Shown: one piece after another, positions 1-7,410 of the stretch
How the letters are laid out: each line of letters starts with the position of its first letter
Position numbering within the stretch: the stretch's first letter is position 1
Assembly (NCBI GenBank): GCA_030536565.1
Contig: JAUNPT010000049.1
Location: 1-14,125, forward strand
DNA: 14,125 bases
Direction of reading: 5' to 3'
Origin: Eubacteriales bacterium
GTDB taxonomy: Bacteria; Bacillota; Clostridia; Lachnospirales; Lachnospiraceae
Program-made: the position numbers and the translations under genes
Notes under the pieces: generated by a model
The model's database searches: none
Told to the model about the DNA's origin: nothing
Seen by the model: only the letters and a program-made list of their open reading frames with translations

Positions 1-766
1 AAGAAGTTGCAAGTTCAGTTAATAATTGATTATTTCTATCATAGCAGAAAATCTTTCTCGAGTAACTTTTTCCATTATCAGTTGTCCTTGATAATGAAAG
101 ATAAATGCTTTGCTCATTAACAAACATACTGAATGCAGATAATGCTAAGTCCGAGGAATCTAAACTGAATATGTGTGTAATTGAATCTTTAGTTGTTAAA
201 TCAACATTATTTATATCAATTTGCTGGTTGTCTTTTTTTACAAAATAATACATTTTACCGTCAAACACACGTCCAAAATCAATACTGACACCAGTCGGAT
301 AGCCTTCAAGCAGATTCGACATTCTTACCTCGCCGGTTCCATCTTCATTAAGACGTACAAGATACATTCCATTATCATCTGAATCCATTTTATACACATA
401 TCCGTTATAACACTCTACATATTCCAATTCAAACTGATTTCCAACATACGCACTACAGCTTTTATCTTCATGCTTACATGCAATCTTATTGCACCATATA
501 GTAGACTTTCCACTTGAATAATCATAATAGGATATGTTGTTACTACCAACAGAAATATAAAACAATCCTTTATTATTTGTGGCATATCTATAGTTTCCTG
601 CTTTTAAAAAGGAGTACTTATCATTAATATCTTCATCAATAATGCTTTCATTATTATCTATTGATTGTCCTTCTAAATATGCAGGAGTCGAACATGCTAA
701 AGACAGCGTCGAGATGATAATAACCAGACACATAATCAAATAAGTTTTCAAATGGATTTTTCTCAT
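1..766 (-). CDS. Probable lipoprotein of unknown function with Cys/His motif (3' end cut by window)
   Basis: An open frame of 255 codons starts at the ATG at 766 and runs off the left edge without a stop. The N-terminus is basic (MRKIHLKTY), followed by a hydrophobic stretch at residues 10-24 and Cys25 in the context SLAC. This is an imperfect lipobox, because position -3 is Ser where Leu is usual, so lipid anchoring is likely but not certain. The mature part is rich in Tyr, Asp, Asn and Ser. At residues 92-104 it has a C-x4-C-x-H-x4-C cluster (Cys92, Cys97, His99, Cys104) that I recall from DUF5050-like, probably beta-propeller, lipoproteins of Clostridia. Its ATG overlaps the stop of the upstream secreted-protein gene by one base (TGATG), which implies translational coupling and a shared transcript. 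I cannot assign a function. Confidence 0.75.
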   Translation of the reverse strand, partial: MRKIHLKTYLIMCLVIIISTLSLACSTPAYLEGQSIDNNESIIDEDINDKYSFLKAGNYRYATNNKGLFYISVGSNNISYYDYSSGKSTIWCNKIACKHEDKSCSAYVGNQFELEYVECYNGYVYKMDSDDNGMYLVRLNEDGTGEVRMSNLLEGYPTGVSIDFGRVFDGKMYYFVKKDNQQIDINNVDLTTKDSITHIFSLDSSDLALSAFSMFVNEQSIYLSLSRTTDNGKSYSRKIFCYDRNNQLLTELATS

Positions 767-1188
767 CAATTTACATAACCCCGCGCAATACATTTGCCAT
801 TATCTTGTATATTTCCATAATTGTCACATTCTGTTTCAAGATATCCATAATTGAAATAAACATCATCAGATGCATAATAAGAACATTTACCATATGCATA
901 TGAACCTGAACTGGAATGATCTGATTTTACATCTGAAAATAAACAGTCCGAATTGCTTAATTCCGCACTATAAAATGTACTAACAGACCTATCAACAACA
1001 TAATCTCCATCAACATATTCAAAATCACACGATAACTGCGCTCCACCCATATACTGTCCATCTGCATTGTAACAAAGCTGAGCAGAATAACCTGTTACAA
1101 TGTATTCTGCATATACCGGGGTTACAATTGTTCCCACTGTCAACATTGATGCAATTAATACTCCCAACAATTTCTTTAATTTAATCAT
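766..1188 (-). CDS. Small secreted six-cysteine protein, unknown function
   Basis: This 140-residue protein has a clear Sec signal peptide: a Lys-rich start (MIKLKKLL), a hydrophobic core to about residue 24, and a VYA cleavage site after residue 27. The mature part is about 113 residues, strongly acidic, and rich in Tyr, Ser and Asp. It has exactly six cysteines (39, 54, 82, 102, 121, 133), which could form three disulfides. There is no transmembrane segment, lipobox, LPxTG motif or catalytic motif that I recognise. The start is supported by GGAGG about seven bases upstream of the ATG, and a good promoter lies at 1300-1328. The next gene, a probable lipoprotein, overlaps the stop by one base, so the two products may act together at the cell surface. 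A binding, adhesion or bacteriocin-like role is possible, but nothing in the sequence decides between them. Confidence 0.8.
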   Translation of the reverse strand: MIKLKKLLGVLIASMLTVGTIVTPVYAEYIVTGYSAQLCYNADGQYMGGAQLSCDFEYVDGDYVVDRSVSTFYSAELSNSDCLFSDVKSDHSSSGSYAYGKCSYYASDDVYFNYGYLETECDNYGNIQDNGKCIARGYVN

Positions 1189-1237
1189 ACATACGCCTCC
1201 ATATTTTATAAATATGCATTAACAATTTGGTATCAAA

Positions 1238-1268
1238 GAACTATTTCGGAAAGCTCCTTCTATAGTTC
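1238..1268 (-). promoter_or_regulatory. Inverted repeat in the leader of the secreted-protein gene
   Basis: Seven-base perfect arms (GAACTAT at 1238-1244 and ATAGTTC at 1262-1268 on the plus strand) enclose 17 bases. In the transcript the loop holds AGGAG followed by CTTTCC, which could add a short inner pairing. It lies between the inferred transcription start (about 1293) and the coding start at 1188. It could be a DNA operator or an RNA hairpin; the arms are short, so a chance match is possible. Confidence 0.3.
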
Positions 1269-1299
1269 AAAAATAAGTCCAACACAATTTATTAAATAT

Positions 1300-1328
1300 A
1301 TTTTAGCATAGGTTTTCTAATATTACAA
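1300..1328 (-). promoter_or_regulatory. Sigma-A-type promoter for the secreted protein/lipoprotein pair
   Basis: On the minus strand TTGTAA (1323-1328), a 17-base spacer and TAAAAT (1300-1305) form a good -35/-10 pair. The -10 is preceded by TGC, giving an extended -10. The inferred start near 1293 leaves a leader of about 105 bases before the ATG at 1188. Confidence 0.6.
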
Positions 1329-1412
1329 GCAATCAAACCCTACTGAGTTTGCCTTTTCAAACAGGATGCTGTTTTAAAACAGCAAAAAGTAAACTTTAAG
1401 GTCAGAGCTCGT

Positions 1413-1456
1413 TACATAAAAAAGAGATACCCATTCGGATATCTCTTTTTTATGTA
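1413..1456 (-). terminator. Rho-independent terminator after tRNA-Gly
   Basis: A perfect 17-base-pair stem (1413-1429 with 1440-1456) has a nine-to-ten-base loop. On the minus strand the 3' arm holds a run of six T after GAGATA/TATCTC pairing. It begins seven bases past the tRNA 3' end. The arms are A/T-rich on both strands, so it could also work on plus-strand transcripts, but no plus-strand gene faces it. Together with the promoter at 1300-1328, this fills the gene-free stretch 1189-1462. Confidence 0.85.
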
Positions 1457-1462
1457 GGTAAG

Positions 1463-1534
<72 letters not shown>

Positions 1535-1549
1535 ATGTATTATTTTTAT

Positions 1550-1570
1550 TGTTAACTTGTCGCGTTAACA
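1550..1570 (-). repeat. Short inverted repeat in the tRNA-Gly 5' leader
   Basis: TGTTAAC (1550-1556) and GTTAACA (1564-1570) are perfect arms around seven bases. They start about where transcription from the tRNA promoter should begin. This may be a small 5' leader hairpin removed with the leader by RNase P, or a protein-binding dyad. Confidence 0.35.
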
Positions 1571-1576
1571 TCAAAA

Positions 1577-1605
1577 ATAATACTACAATAATCATATCTT
1601 GTCAA
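1577..1605 (-). promoter_or_regulatory. Strong promoter of tRNA-Gly
   Basis: On the minus strand a consensus TTGACA (1600-1605), a 17-base spacer and TATTAT (1577-1582) form a near-perfect sigma-A promoter 43 bases before the tRNA 5' end. The TGA stop codon of the upstream kinase (1602-1604) lies inside the -35 box. There is no room for a separate terminator between the two genes, so kinase transcripts probably run into the tRNA terminator. Confidence 0.85.
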
Positions 1606-3980
1606 CTATTTTTTAAATATCTGTGAAGAATCCCATACAAATTCCAAATATCGATTGGTTTTGAAACATGAGCATTCATACCAGCCTCATGCGAACGGGC
1701 AATATCTCCCGGAAAGGCATTTGCAGTCATTGCAATTATAACAATCTCTGCTGCCTGTGGATGTTTTAGATTCCTTATTGCCTTGGCCGCCTCATAGCCA
1801 TTCATTTCCGGCATTTGTATATCCATAAGCACAGCATCATAAGTACCGGCTTCTGAAGCTGCAAACATCTCTACTGCCTCCCTTCCATTGTGGGCAGTAT
1901 CTACTTTGAAACCTTTCATTTCCAGTAATTCCCGGGCTATTTCAAGATTAAATTTTGTATCGTCTACAAGCAGGACTTTCATACCTGTAAAATCATATTG
2001 TTTTCCTTCTCCCTGCGTATTTAATGGGACATTGGCCTCAGCTGCAGCGTTATTCGCTGAAATTTCAAATGGAATATCAACATAAAATGCTGTTCCCACA
2101 CCCTCCTTACTTTCAACCTTTATATCTCCACCCATCATCTGCGCCAGTTTTTTTGAAATTGAAAGTCCTAAGCCTGAACCTCCATGTTCGCTTGCTGTCA
2201 GCGAGCTCTCCTGCTCAAACGGTTTGAAAATACGCTCCATGTATTCACTGCTCATACCAATTCCCGTATCCTTCACAATCACGCTTGTCATAACCTTATG
2301 CTCATCAAGTATTTTCTGAGATATGCTAAACATTATTTTTCCGGAAGCATCAGTAAACTTATACGCATTAGATAACAGATTCAAAATAATCTGCGAAAGC
2401 CTCAGCTGATCTCCTACAATAAAAGGAACATTTATATCAGCTGCGATGTTAAAGTCAATGCCTTTATCCATACATTGGGATTCATAAAGCGTTTTGGCCG
2501 TTGAAACCACTTCATTAAGATTAAAATCCACATGAGATACCTTCATTCTCCTGCTTTCAATTGCTGACATGTCAAGAATGTCATTTAACAGATTCAGCAA
2601 ATGCTTTGAGGACAGCTTAATCTGCTTTATATATCTGCTGATTTTTTCCGGATTTCCAAGATTGCTCTCTGCAAGCGTCGTTCCACCTATAATAGCATTC
2701 ATAGGCGTTCTTATTTCATGTGACATTCGTGCCAGGAATTGACTTTTTGCCATGTTAGCCTTATCTGCACGCACAATAGCTTCTGAAAGCTGCATGTTCT
2801 TTTCCTTTTCCATAGCAAGATACGCTTCGTTTGCCTCATCTTTAATCTTAGCAGCTGCAAGTGCCGATGTTTTTTTATTATACTGAATTATAAATATTAT
2901 TGTAAGCATCAGCAGGACAATAACAATACCAGCCGGCCATATAACAGTTCTATACTGTTCATAAAAAGTCGGAACATAGTTAATAATAACTGCATTATCA
3001 GGTATAAGCTTACTGTCAATATTAAATCTGTCTATCTGTCTCTGGTCAAACATGGCATATATTCCCATTGTTTCAATATCTATATCGGCCGGCGATACAC
3101 CCTCAAGGATTTTAAGAGCCATATTCCCCGCTGCCCTTCCCATCTCATCATAAGAGCTTACATAGCCTCCGAGCACGCCCTCTCCTATGCCCAGATAATC
3201 CGCTTTAAACATAGGTATCTTTGCAGTCTCAGAAATAAATTCCGCCGCCTCCAATAGTGAGTAGAGATTTTCTTCACCATCTTCAACCAATGACAGAAAC
3301 ACAAGGATTGTCGATTCATCATAAGATGCTACAGCGTTTCGGATTTCCTGCTCCTTCATCTTAGAAGTATTAATATCCATAAACCTAAGCTGCGGAAATT
3401 TATCCTCCTGCATATAATATGAATGCAGGCAGCCAAGACCTGATTCACTTTCATCACACACTGCCACTATCTTAGACGCATCAGGATACATCTTCGTTGC
3501 AAGGGATATTGTTTCTTCATAGGGAAAGATTTCAACAACACCTGTAATCAGTGGGTCTTCATGGGCCCTTTGTGCCTTTTCAAATGTGTTTATGCCCTCA
3601 AAAACCATAGGCACACCCTCAAACAATAAGCTTCTGTACTCCATGGCAAAATCCAGTGCCGCGTCATCCTCTAAAATTATGACGTCATACCGCCCCACTG
3701 CCTCTGTCTTTTCTTCAATAGCCGCATAAATATCTTCCTTAATGTCTTCATAATCCTCTTTTTTTGTATTCATAAAGACATAATCCATCTTCGCTCTGGT
3801 TCCAAGCACTGACGATATACCACCCAGCTGCTCTGGCACGCTTTCCCAGTCATAGGCATATGCACTGATTACTAAAATCTGTGGGTGCTTACTTTCAGCC
3901 GCTTTTACCTGAATCGTGAAAAATACCGGCATCATAAATACTAAAACAGCAATTAATAGCTTCCTGCATCTTCCTACCAT
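1602..3980 (-). CDS. Hybrid sensor histidine kinase with ABC-substrate-binding-like sensor domain
   Basis: This is a 792-residue membrane-bound hybrid kinase. Residues 1-28 form a signal peptide/anchor (RCRKLLIAVLVF...VKAAE). Residues about 30-335 form an extracytoplasmic domain resembling the ABC_sub_bind (TrpX-like) periplasmic-binding fold. One membrane segment lies at about 345-366, followed by a short coiled-coil-like linker. The HisKA domain has phospho-acceptor His421 in SHEIRTPMNAI. The ATPase domain has its N box around Asn538, G1 DTGIGM from 571 and G2 GSGLGL from 601. The receiver domain has Asp673/Asp674, phospho-acceptor Asp720 (LMDIQMPEMNG), Thr752 and Lys774. There is no HPt or DNA-binding output, so a separate partner is needed. 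I chose the ATG at 3980 because AAGGAG sits seven bases upstream and the signal peptide follows; the frame stays open to 4025, but those extra codons overlap the preceding gene. Its TAGTATG junction implies coupling to that gene. The ligand is unknown. Confidence 0.88.
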   Translation of the reverse strand: MVGRCRKLLIAVLVFMMPVFFTIQVKAAESKHPQILVISAYAYDWESVPEQLGGISSVLGTRAKMDYVFMNTKKEDYEDIKEDIYAAIEEKTEAVGRYDVIILEDDAALDFAMEYRSLLFEGVPMVFEGINTFEKAQRAHEDPLITGVVEIFPYEETISLATKMYPDASKIVAVCDESESGLGCLHSYYMQEDKFPQLRFMDINTSKMKEQEIRNAVASYDESTILVFLSLVEDGEENLYSLLEAAEFISETAKIPMFKADYLGIGEGVLGGYVSSYDEMGRAAGNMALKILEGVSPADIDIETMGIYAMFDQRQIDRFNIDSKLIPDNAVIINYVPTFYEQYRTVIWPAGIVIVLLMLTIIFIIQYNKKTSALAAAKIKDEANEAYLAMEKEKNMQLSEAIVRADKANMAKSQFLARMSHEIRTPMNAIIGGTTLAESNLGNPEKISRYIKQIKLSSKHLLNLLNDILDMSAIESRRMKVSHVDFNLNEVVSTAKTLYESQCMDKGIDFNIAADINVPFIVGDQLRLSQIILNLLSNAYKFTDASGKIMFSISQKILDEHKVMTSVIVKDTGIGMSSEYMERIFKPFEQESSLTASEHGGSGLGLSISKKLAQMMGGDIKVESKEGVGTAFYVDIPFEISANNAAAEANVPLNTQGEGKQYDFTGMKVLLVDDTKFNLEIARELLEMKGFKVDTAHNGREAVEMFAASEAGTYDAVLMDIQMPEMNGYEAAKAIRNLKHPQAAEIVIIAMTANAFPGDIARSHEAGMNAHVSKPIDIWNLYGILHRYLKNS

Positions 3981-3981
3981 A

Positions 3982-4359
3982 CTAAACTCCTTCGTGGGCA
4001 CGCTTTTCTGCCTCCATCTGGGCAAACATTCTCACGCCATTCCACTCTTTATTTACATTGGTAAGAACTGCCTTGTAATCAATATCAAGTCCTGTGATTC
4101 TAAGAGCTGCCAGTATCTTATCTATATGCTTATCAGACAGGCCGCACATCACTATCATAGACCTTCCTGCTGCACTTTTCAAAATCTCCTCTGCCGCAGT
4201 GCCTTCACCCTTATATGGTTTTAAACCAACCATATAATTTAGTGTTTTAGACATCTGGCTTTCCGGCACCTCTATAACCATTATTTTCATTTGACTGCAT
4301 ATTCTATACAGACTTTTTATCTGGCTCTCACCCAGATTAAATGCTAACACTTTTTCCAT
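3982..4359 (-). CDS. DUF3783-like small protein
   Basis: This 125-residue soluble protein has no signal peptide or membrane segment. Its C-terminal half (around ...MIVMCGLSDKHIDKILAALR...IDYKAVLTNVNKEW) matches what I recall of DUF3783, a small family of unknown function in Clostridia. The N-terminal half (MEKVLAFNLGESQIKSLYRIC) is also typical of that group. Length fits the family. A promoter lies at 4399-4428 and an AGGGG Shine-Dalgarno precedes the ATG. The stop TAG is followed after a single base by the ATG of the hybrid kinase, so the two are probably co-translated. A part in the kinase's signalling is an inference from position only. It is separated from the uronate operon by its own promoter. 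Confidence 0.7.
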   Translation of the reverse strand: MEKVLAFNLGESQIKSLYRICSQMKIMVIEVPESQMSKTLNYMVGLKPYKGEGTAAEEILKSAAGRSMIVMCGLSDKHIDKILAALRITGLDIDYKAVLTNVNKEWNGVRMFAQMEAEKRAHEGV

Positions 4360-4398
4360 CTGCTTCTACCCCTGTTTATATAATTTATTTCCAAGGGT

Positions 4399-4428
4399 AT
4401 TATATCACTTATTTATAACAGCTGTAAA
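4399..4428 (-). promoter_or_regulatory. Promoter of the DUF3783/kinase unit
   Basis: On the minus strand TTTACA (4423-4428), 18 bases, then a perfect TATAAT (4399-4404). It lies between the stop of the PL15 lyase (4436) and the DUF3783 ATG (4359). The octamer palindrome ACAGCTGT (4419-4426) overlaps the -35. I see no clear terminator hairpin for the uronate operon in this gap, so read-through into the kinase unit is possible. Confidence 0.65.
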
Positions 4429-4435
4429 ACACATA

Positions 4436-6700
4436 TTATTTTTGAAATGCCTTTAATGTAAACACCTGTCCATCATAGTTAAAATAATAATATACATGCA
4501 TTCCCTGATCATCTTTAATAGGTGTTACAGTCCTTGTTTCTCCTGTTTTTTCCGGCACAAGCAGCGTGACGAGCTTATGTTTTTTAGATTTCCCTGTATG
4601 GAGCTTAAGATGCCATTGTTTATCTAACCCTTCAATTTCTGCTGGATTAACATTGTCAAAGTCATCTGTCTGTGAAATGCTTTCTATTCCGCTGTGGGAA
4701 AATAAAAAGCTTCCCTTTAACCTTGCCCTTTCCCTGTTCACTATAAAATTATGTCCATCTATTTCATATTTATCTAAGCTATGCAGCATAAAATCAATAT
4801 CTGAATCATTTTCTGTCTCAACTGTATCCACAATTACAAAATATGAATCCTGAACAAAATAGATTTCTCTTTCACATGTTTTTATATCGGGAACATTTTC
4901 CTTATAGGCTTCAGCTGCATCTTCTTTAATATATACATACTGGTCATTCTCTGTGACCTCACACACCCTTCCCTTAGCGGCAAACTGCAGCGCCTTATCC
5001 ATACCTGCATATTGTCCCTGTCCATTTATAAGAACGGCGTTGTGTGATTTTGTCTGACGTCTCCAGTCTCTATGCATAGAAGTATTAAAGCCTATATAAT
5101 ATCCACTTTTAATAACCAGCGGCTCGCCATAGGCAAACAAAACAAATGCGTTCTGGTCTCCATGACTGTGGCTGACACTTCCATATGGACTGCTCTTAGT
5201 TAGCATAAAAATATGGTTAGCATAATCAAACATATCTTTATTTATTGCAACCCAGCCAACGTCTTTAAACCATTTAACTTTTTCGATAGGAAGATTTTCT
5301 TTTAACGAAACGTCTTTTGCATAATATCTGTATGTCATTTCATCATAATTAAAATCCCACCAGCCGTTATTGTAGAAAGCATTCTCTATTTGGGGCATAA
5401 GCTTAAAAACTTCTTTATAATATTTATAATAATTTCCATTTCCTGTTGTAGATGCAAAACGACGTATATTAAATGCCTGCTTGTGTCCAGCCATTCTTCC
5501 AAGATTCGACTGATCACAAAAGCTTGCCCTGTAAGTACCTGCAGGATTGCAGTACATCTGGAAATCGCCCGTTTTCTGAAAAAATGGTCTGTCGTAAAGA
5601 TTAATTCCTGTATATGCCTTTAAGGTATCAAGAGCATAAATCAAAAATGCCATGCCTGAACCCCAGTACATAACTCCTTCCGCCCAGCCGCCATCTTCTC
5701 CACCCCATGGCGTATATATGACACTTAAATAGTCAATAGTATAATTTAACCACCTGCGGGCATCATCATTTTCAAAAAGCATAGCAATACAGCATGGTGT
5801 AAGAACTGATGAAAGAGAACGCACTGCATGGCTGTCATATAATGAATAGTGGATTTTAGAATCAATCATCACATGGTCTGCGACTTGTTTAGTTCTTAAA
5901 TATAAAACCTCTCTTACACGCTCTCTTTCCTCCTCTGACAGCTTATCATACAGCCAGTCATATCCAAATGCAACGGCATAAGCAACACGAAACGAGCATT
6001 CATCATTATAATCTCTGCTGGTAGAGCCATTCAAGTCCCAGTCTATTATACAAAGCAGCGCCTCCTTAGCCATCTTTATATATTGCTCATTCTCTAATAT
6101 CACTCCCGCAGTACTTAAAGACCTGATATATTCCATAGCCTCCTGACAGGCAGTGTAATTGCCTCTCCATAAGTGTACAACTCTTTTATCATTTGGATAT
6201 CTTGCAGGCTCATCAGTAAATTTCTGATTTGCATATTTATATACAGATTTTTCCAAAAAATCCTTAAATCCGCAGTAATTTTCATCTTTCCTAAGTTCTC
6301 TTTTAAAAGCATTAATCTGCTCTTTATTCATCCATATTCTTGGATGGCTTTTATCCACATGCTCAAAACGGGTTTCCCTTGAGGGAACCGGAGTAAGCGT
6401 TGAATCCTCCGCAATAGAAAACTCCCTTACAGTGCTGAACTGGTTTTCAACTCCATATTTCCAGAAATATTTTCCTGCCTCCAAAGTATGATTAAGAGTC
6501 GTAAAATTATATGGTATGTCCTTAAGAACAATTACATCACCGCTAAATTCCGGATTCTTTGAAATATATAAATCATACTTAACATTGTCACCAGCTTCAG
6601 GAAGCCATGTAAATCTTGGTGGGTTTTCATGGATTTCTCCGCCACATGGTTTATATTTGATTGACAGCAATGTCTCTTTTGGTTCTTCTAACTTTCTCAT
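4436..6700 (-). CDS. PL15-type exo-polyuronate lyase (heparinase II/III fold), cytoplasmic
   Basis: This 754-residue protein resembles, from memory, Agrobacterium Atu3025, the exotype oligoalginate lyase of polysaccharide lyase family 15 (776 residues). The N-terminal beta domain carries NPPRFTWLPE (about 26-35). The central (alpha/alpha) domain carries HLWR, NDE and YDSHAVRSL, and GWAEG-Y-W follows. The C-terminal sheet domain carries SPYGSVSHSHGDQNAF. His291, Tyr345 and Arg179 align, at a constant offset of 20, with the Atu3025 residues I recall as His311, Tyr365 and Arg199. A catalytic His is expected among His511/His513. PL15 enzymes cleave uronates by beta-elimination and release unsaturated monouronate. 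PL15 also contains an exo-heparinase subgroup, so alginate is not assured. There is no signal peptide, so it acts on imported oligosaccharides. The start has GAGAGGTG upstream. It is the last gene of the operon, 68 bases after dhuI. Confidence 0.85.
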   Translation of the reverse strand: MRKLEEPKETLLSIKYKPCGGEIHENPPRFTWLPEAGDNVKYDLYISKNPEFSGDVIVLKDIPYNFTTLNHTLEAGKYFWKYGVENQFSTVREFSIAEDSTLTPVPSRETRFEHVDKSHPRIWMNKEQINAFKRELRKDENYCGFKDFLEKSVYKYANQKFTDEPARYPNDKRVVHLWRGNYTACQEAMEYIRSLSTAGVILENEQYIKMAKEALLCIIDWDLNGSTSRDYNDECSFRVAYAVAFGYDWLYDKLSEEERERVREVLYLRTKQVADHVMIDSKIHYSLYDSHAVRSLSSVLTPCCIAMLFENDDARRWLNYTIDYLSVIYTPWGGEDGGWAEGVMYWGSGMAFLIYALDTLKAYTGINLYDRPFFQKTGDFQMYCNPAGTYRASFCDQSNLGRMAGHKQAFNIRRFASTTGNGNYYKYYKEVFKLMPQIENAFYNNGWWDFNYDEMTYRYYAKDVSLKENLPIEKVKWFKDVGWVAINKDMFDYANHIFMLTKSSPYGSVSHSHGDQNAFVLFAYGEPLVIKSGYYIGFNTSMHRDWRRQTKSHNAVLINGQGQYAGMDKALQFAAKGRVCEVTENDQYVYIKEDAAEAYKENVPDIKTCEREIYFVQDSYFVIVDTVETENDSDIDFMLHSLDKYEIDGHNFIVNRERARLKGSFLFSHSGIESISQTDDFDNVNPAEIEGLDKQWHLKLHTGKSKKHKLVTLLVPEKTGETRTVTPIKDDQGMHVYYYFNYDGQVFTLKAFQK

Positions 6701-6722
6701 TGCACACCTCTCTATTCATCTT

Positions 6723-6737
6723 CTGGCTGTCTGCCAG
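6723..6737 (-). repeat. Small hairpin between the isomerase and PL15 genes
   Basis: CTGGC (6723-6727) and GCCAG (6733-6737) pair around a five-base loop in the 68-base gap. No T run follows on the minus strand, so it is not a terminator. It could mark an RNA-processing site, but it may be chance. This is the only gap over 50 bases inside the operon. Confidence 0.25.
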
Positions 6738-6768
6738 TATATGCCTCAATGCCTCCGTCTGCCTGCAG

Positions 6769-7410
6769 CTATCTTCCTAAAATATTTTTTACTGCTGTCT
6801 TAATTTCATCGTCCTTACAGTTATCCCAGAAATATTTATCGAAACCCTCCGTTGAAAGTGCTCCTGCTGCAAGTTCACTGTCAAGCTTTAACAGTATATC
6901 TGTAAGCTTATTATATGTAACTTCCTTTACTCCATCTAAAATCTTTTTGTTTCTCTGCTCCGGAACAGCTCTTTCCTTTGGATATCCCTGTCCGCCTTCC
7001 GTTTTGAAAAGCTGTTCAAATGTATACTTTAAGTTTAATTCAGCTCCCCAGCCAAAGCCTTTTGCAAATGGCATGGCAACAGCATTTCCATCATTAATCT
7101 GGGCAAACATATATGCATCAGAAGGGTCTGCTACATGACCGCATAATACTCCCGGAAAAGAATTTAGAGCTAACATTGCCCCTTCGCCTGTACCACAGCC
7201 TGTCACAACATAATCCACAACACCTGCATTTAAAAGAACAGCAGCTAATATACCATTCTGTACATATGTCAGCTGATTTTCATCTTCCTTCGTATACATT
7301 CCGAAGTTTAAAACCTCATGTCCCATACTTCCTGCTGTTTCAACCAGACAATCATAAATCATTTTATTCTTATCTGCCTGACTGTTTTCATTAATCAATC
7401 CAATTTTCAT
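6769..7410 (-). CDS. dhuI: DhuI-type unsaturated-uronate isomerase (RpiB/LacAB fold)
   Basis: This 213-residue protein belongs to the ribose-5-phosphate isomerase B/LacAB family, with the anion-binding loop TGCGTGEGAM (70-79, Cys72). The N-terminus MKIGLINENSQ and the segments QLTYVQNGILAAVLLN and AKGFGWGAEL match what I remember of streptococcal DhuI. DhuI converts 4-deoxy-L-threo-5-hexosulose uronate to 3-deoxy-D-glycero-2,5-hexodiulosonate, the job KduI does elsewhere. It is longer than plain RpiB (about 150 residues) by a C-terminal extension that also fits DhuI. The ATG at 7410 has AAAGGAGAA eight bases upstream; the frame extends to 7449, but that stretch lies inside yesL and has no such site. 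The gene overlaps the end of yesL by 20 bases. With KdgF in the same operon, an isomerase role in uronate breakdown is well supported. A role in phosphopentose or tagatose metabolism is less likely. Confidence 0.87.
   Translation of the reverse strand: MKIGLINENSQADKNKMIYDCLVETAGSMGHEVLNFGMYTKEDENQLTYVQNGILAAVLLNAGVVDYVVTGCGTGEGAMLALNSFPGVLCGHVADPSDAYMFAQINDGNAVAMPFAKGFGWGAELNLKYTFEQLFKTEGGQGYPKERAVPEQRNKKILDGVKEVTYNKLTDILLKLDSELAAGALSTEGFDKYFWDNCKDDEIKTAVKNILGR

Noticed and set aside
1368..1383. Perfect 16-base palindrome GCTGTTTTAAAACAGC
   Set aside because: It lies in a gap between a terminator and a divergent-free promoter region with no gene reading into it. The hairpin would have no loop as RNA, and no matching second copy was seen, so I do not call a function.
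3981..4025. Upstream ATG extending the hybrid kinase to 807 residues
   Set aside because: The extension overlaps the DUF3783 gene and puts non-signal residues before the signal peptide. The ATG at 3980 has a strong AAGGAG at the right distance.
6738..6765. Short TGCCTC-type direct repeats in the dhuI-PL15 gap
   Set aside because: Only two imperfect copies of six to seven bases; too short to separate from chance.
6749..7138. Plus-strand open frame of 129 codons opposite dhuI
   Set aside because: It lies entirely antisense to dhuI and its flank, has no family resemblance and no ribosome site. Other plus-strand frames opposite the lyases and permeases were rejected for the same reason.
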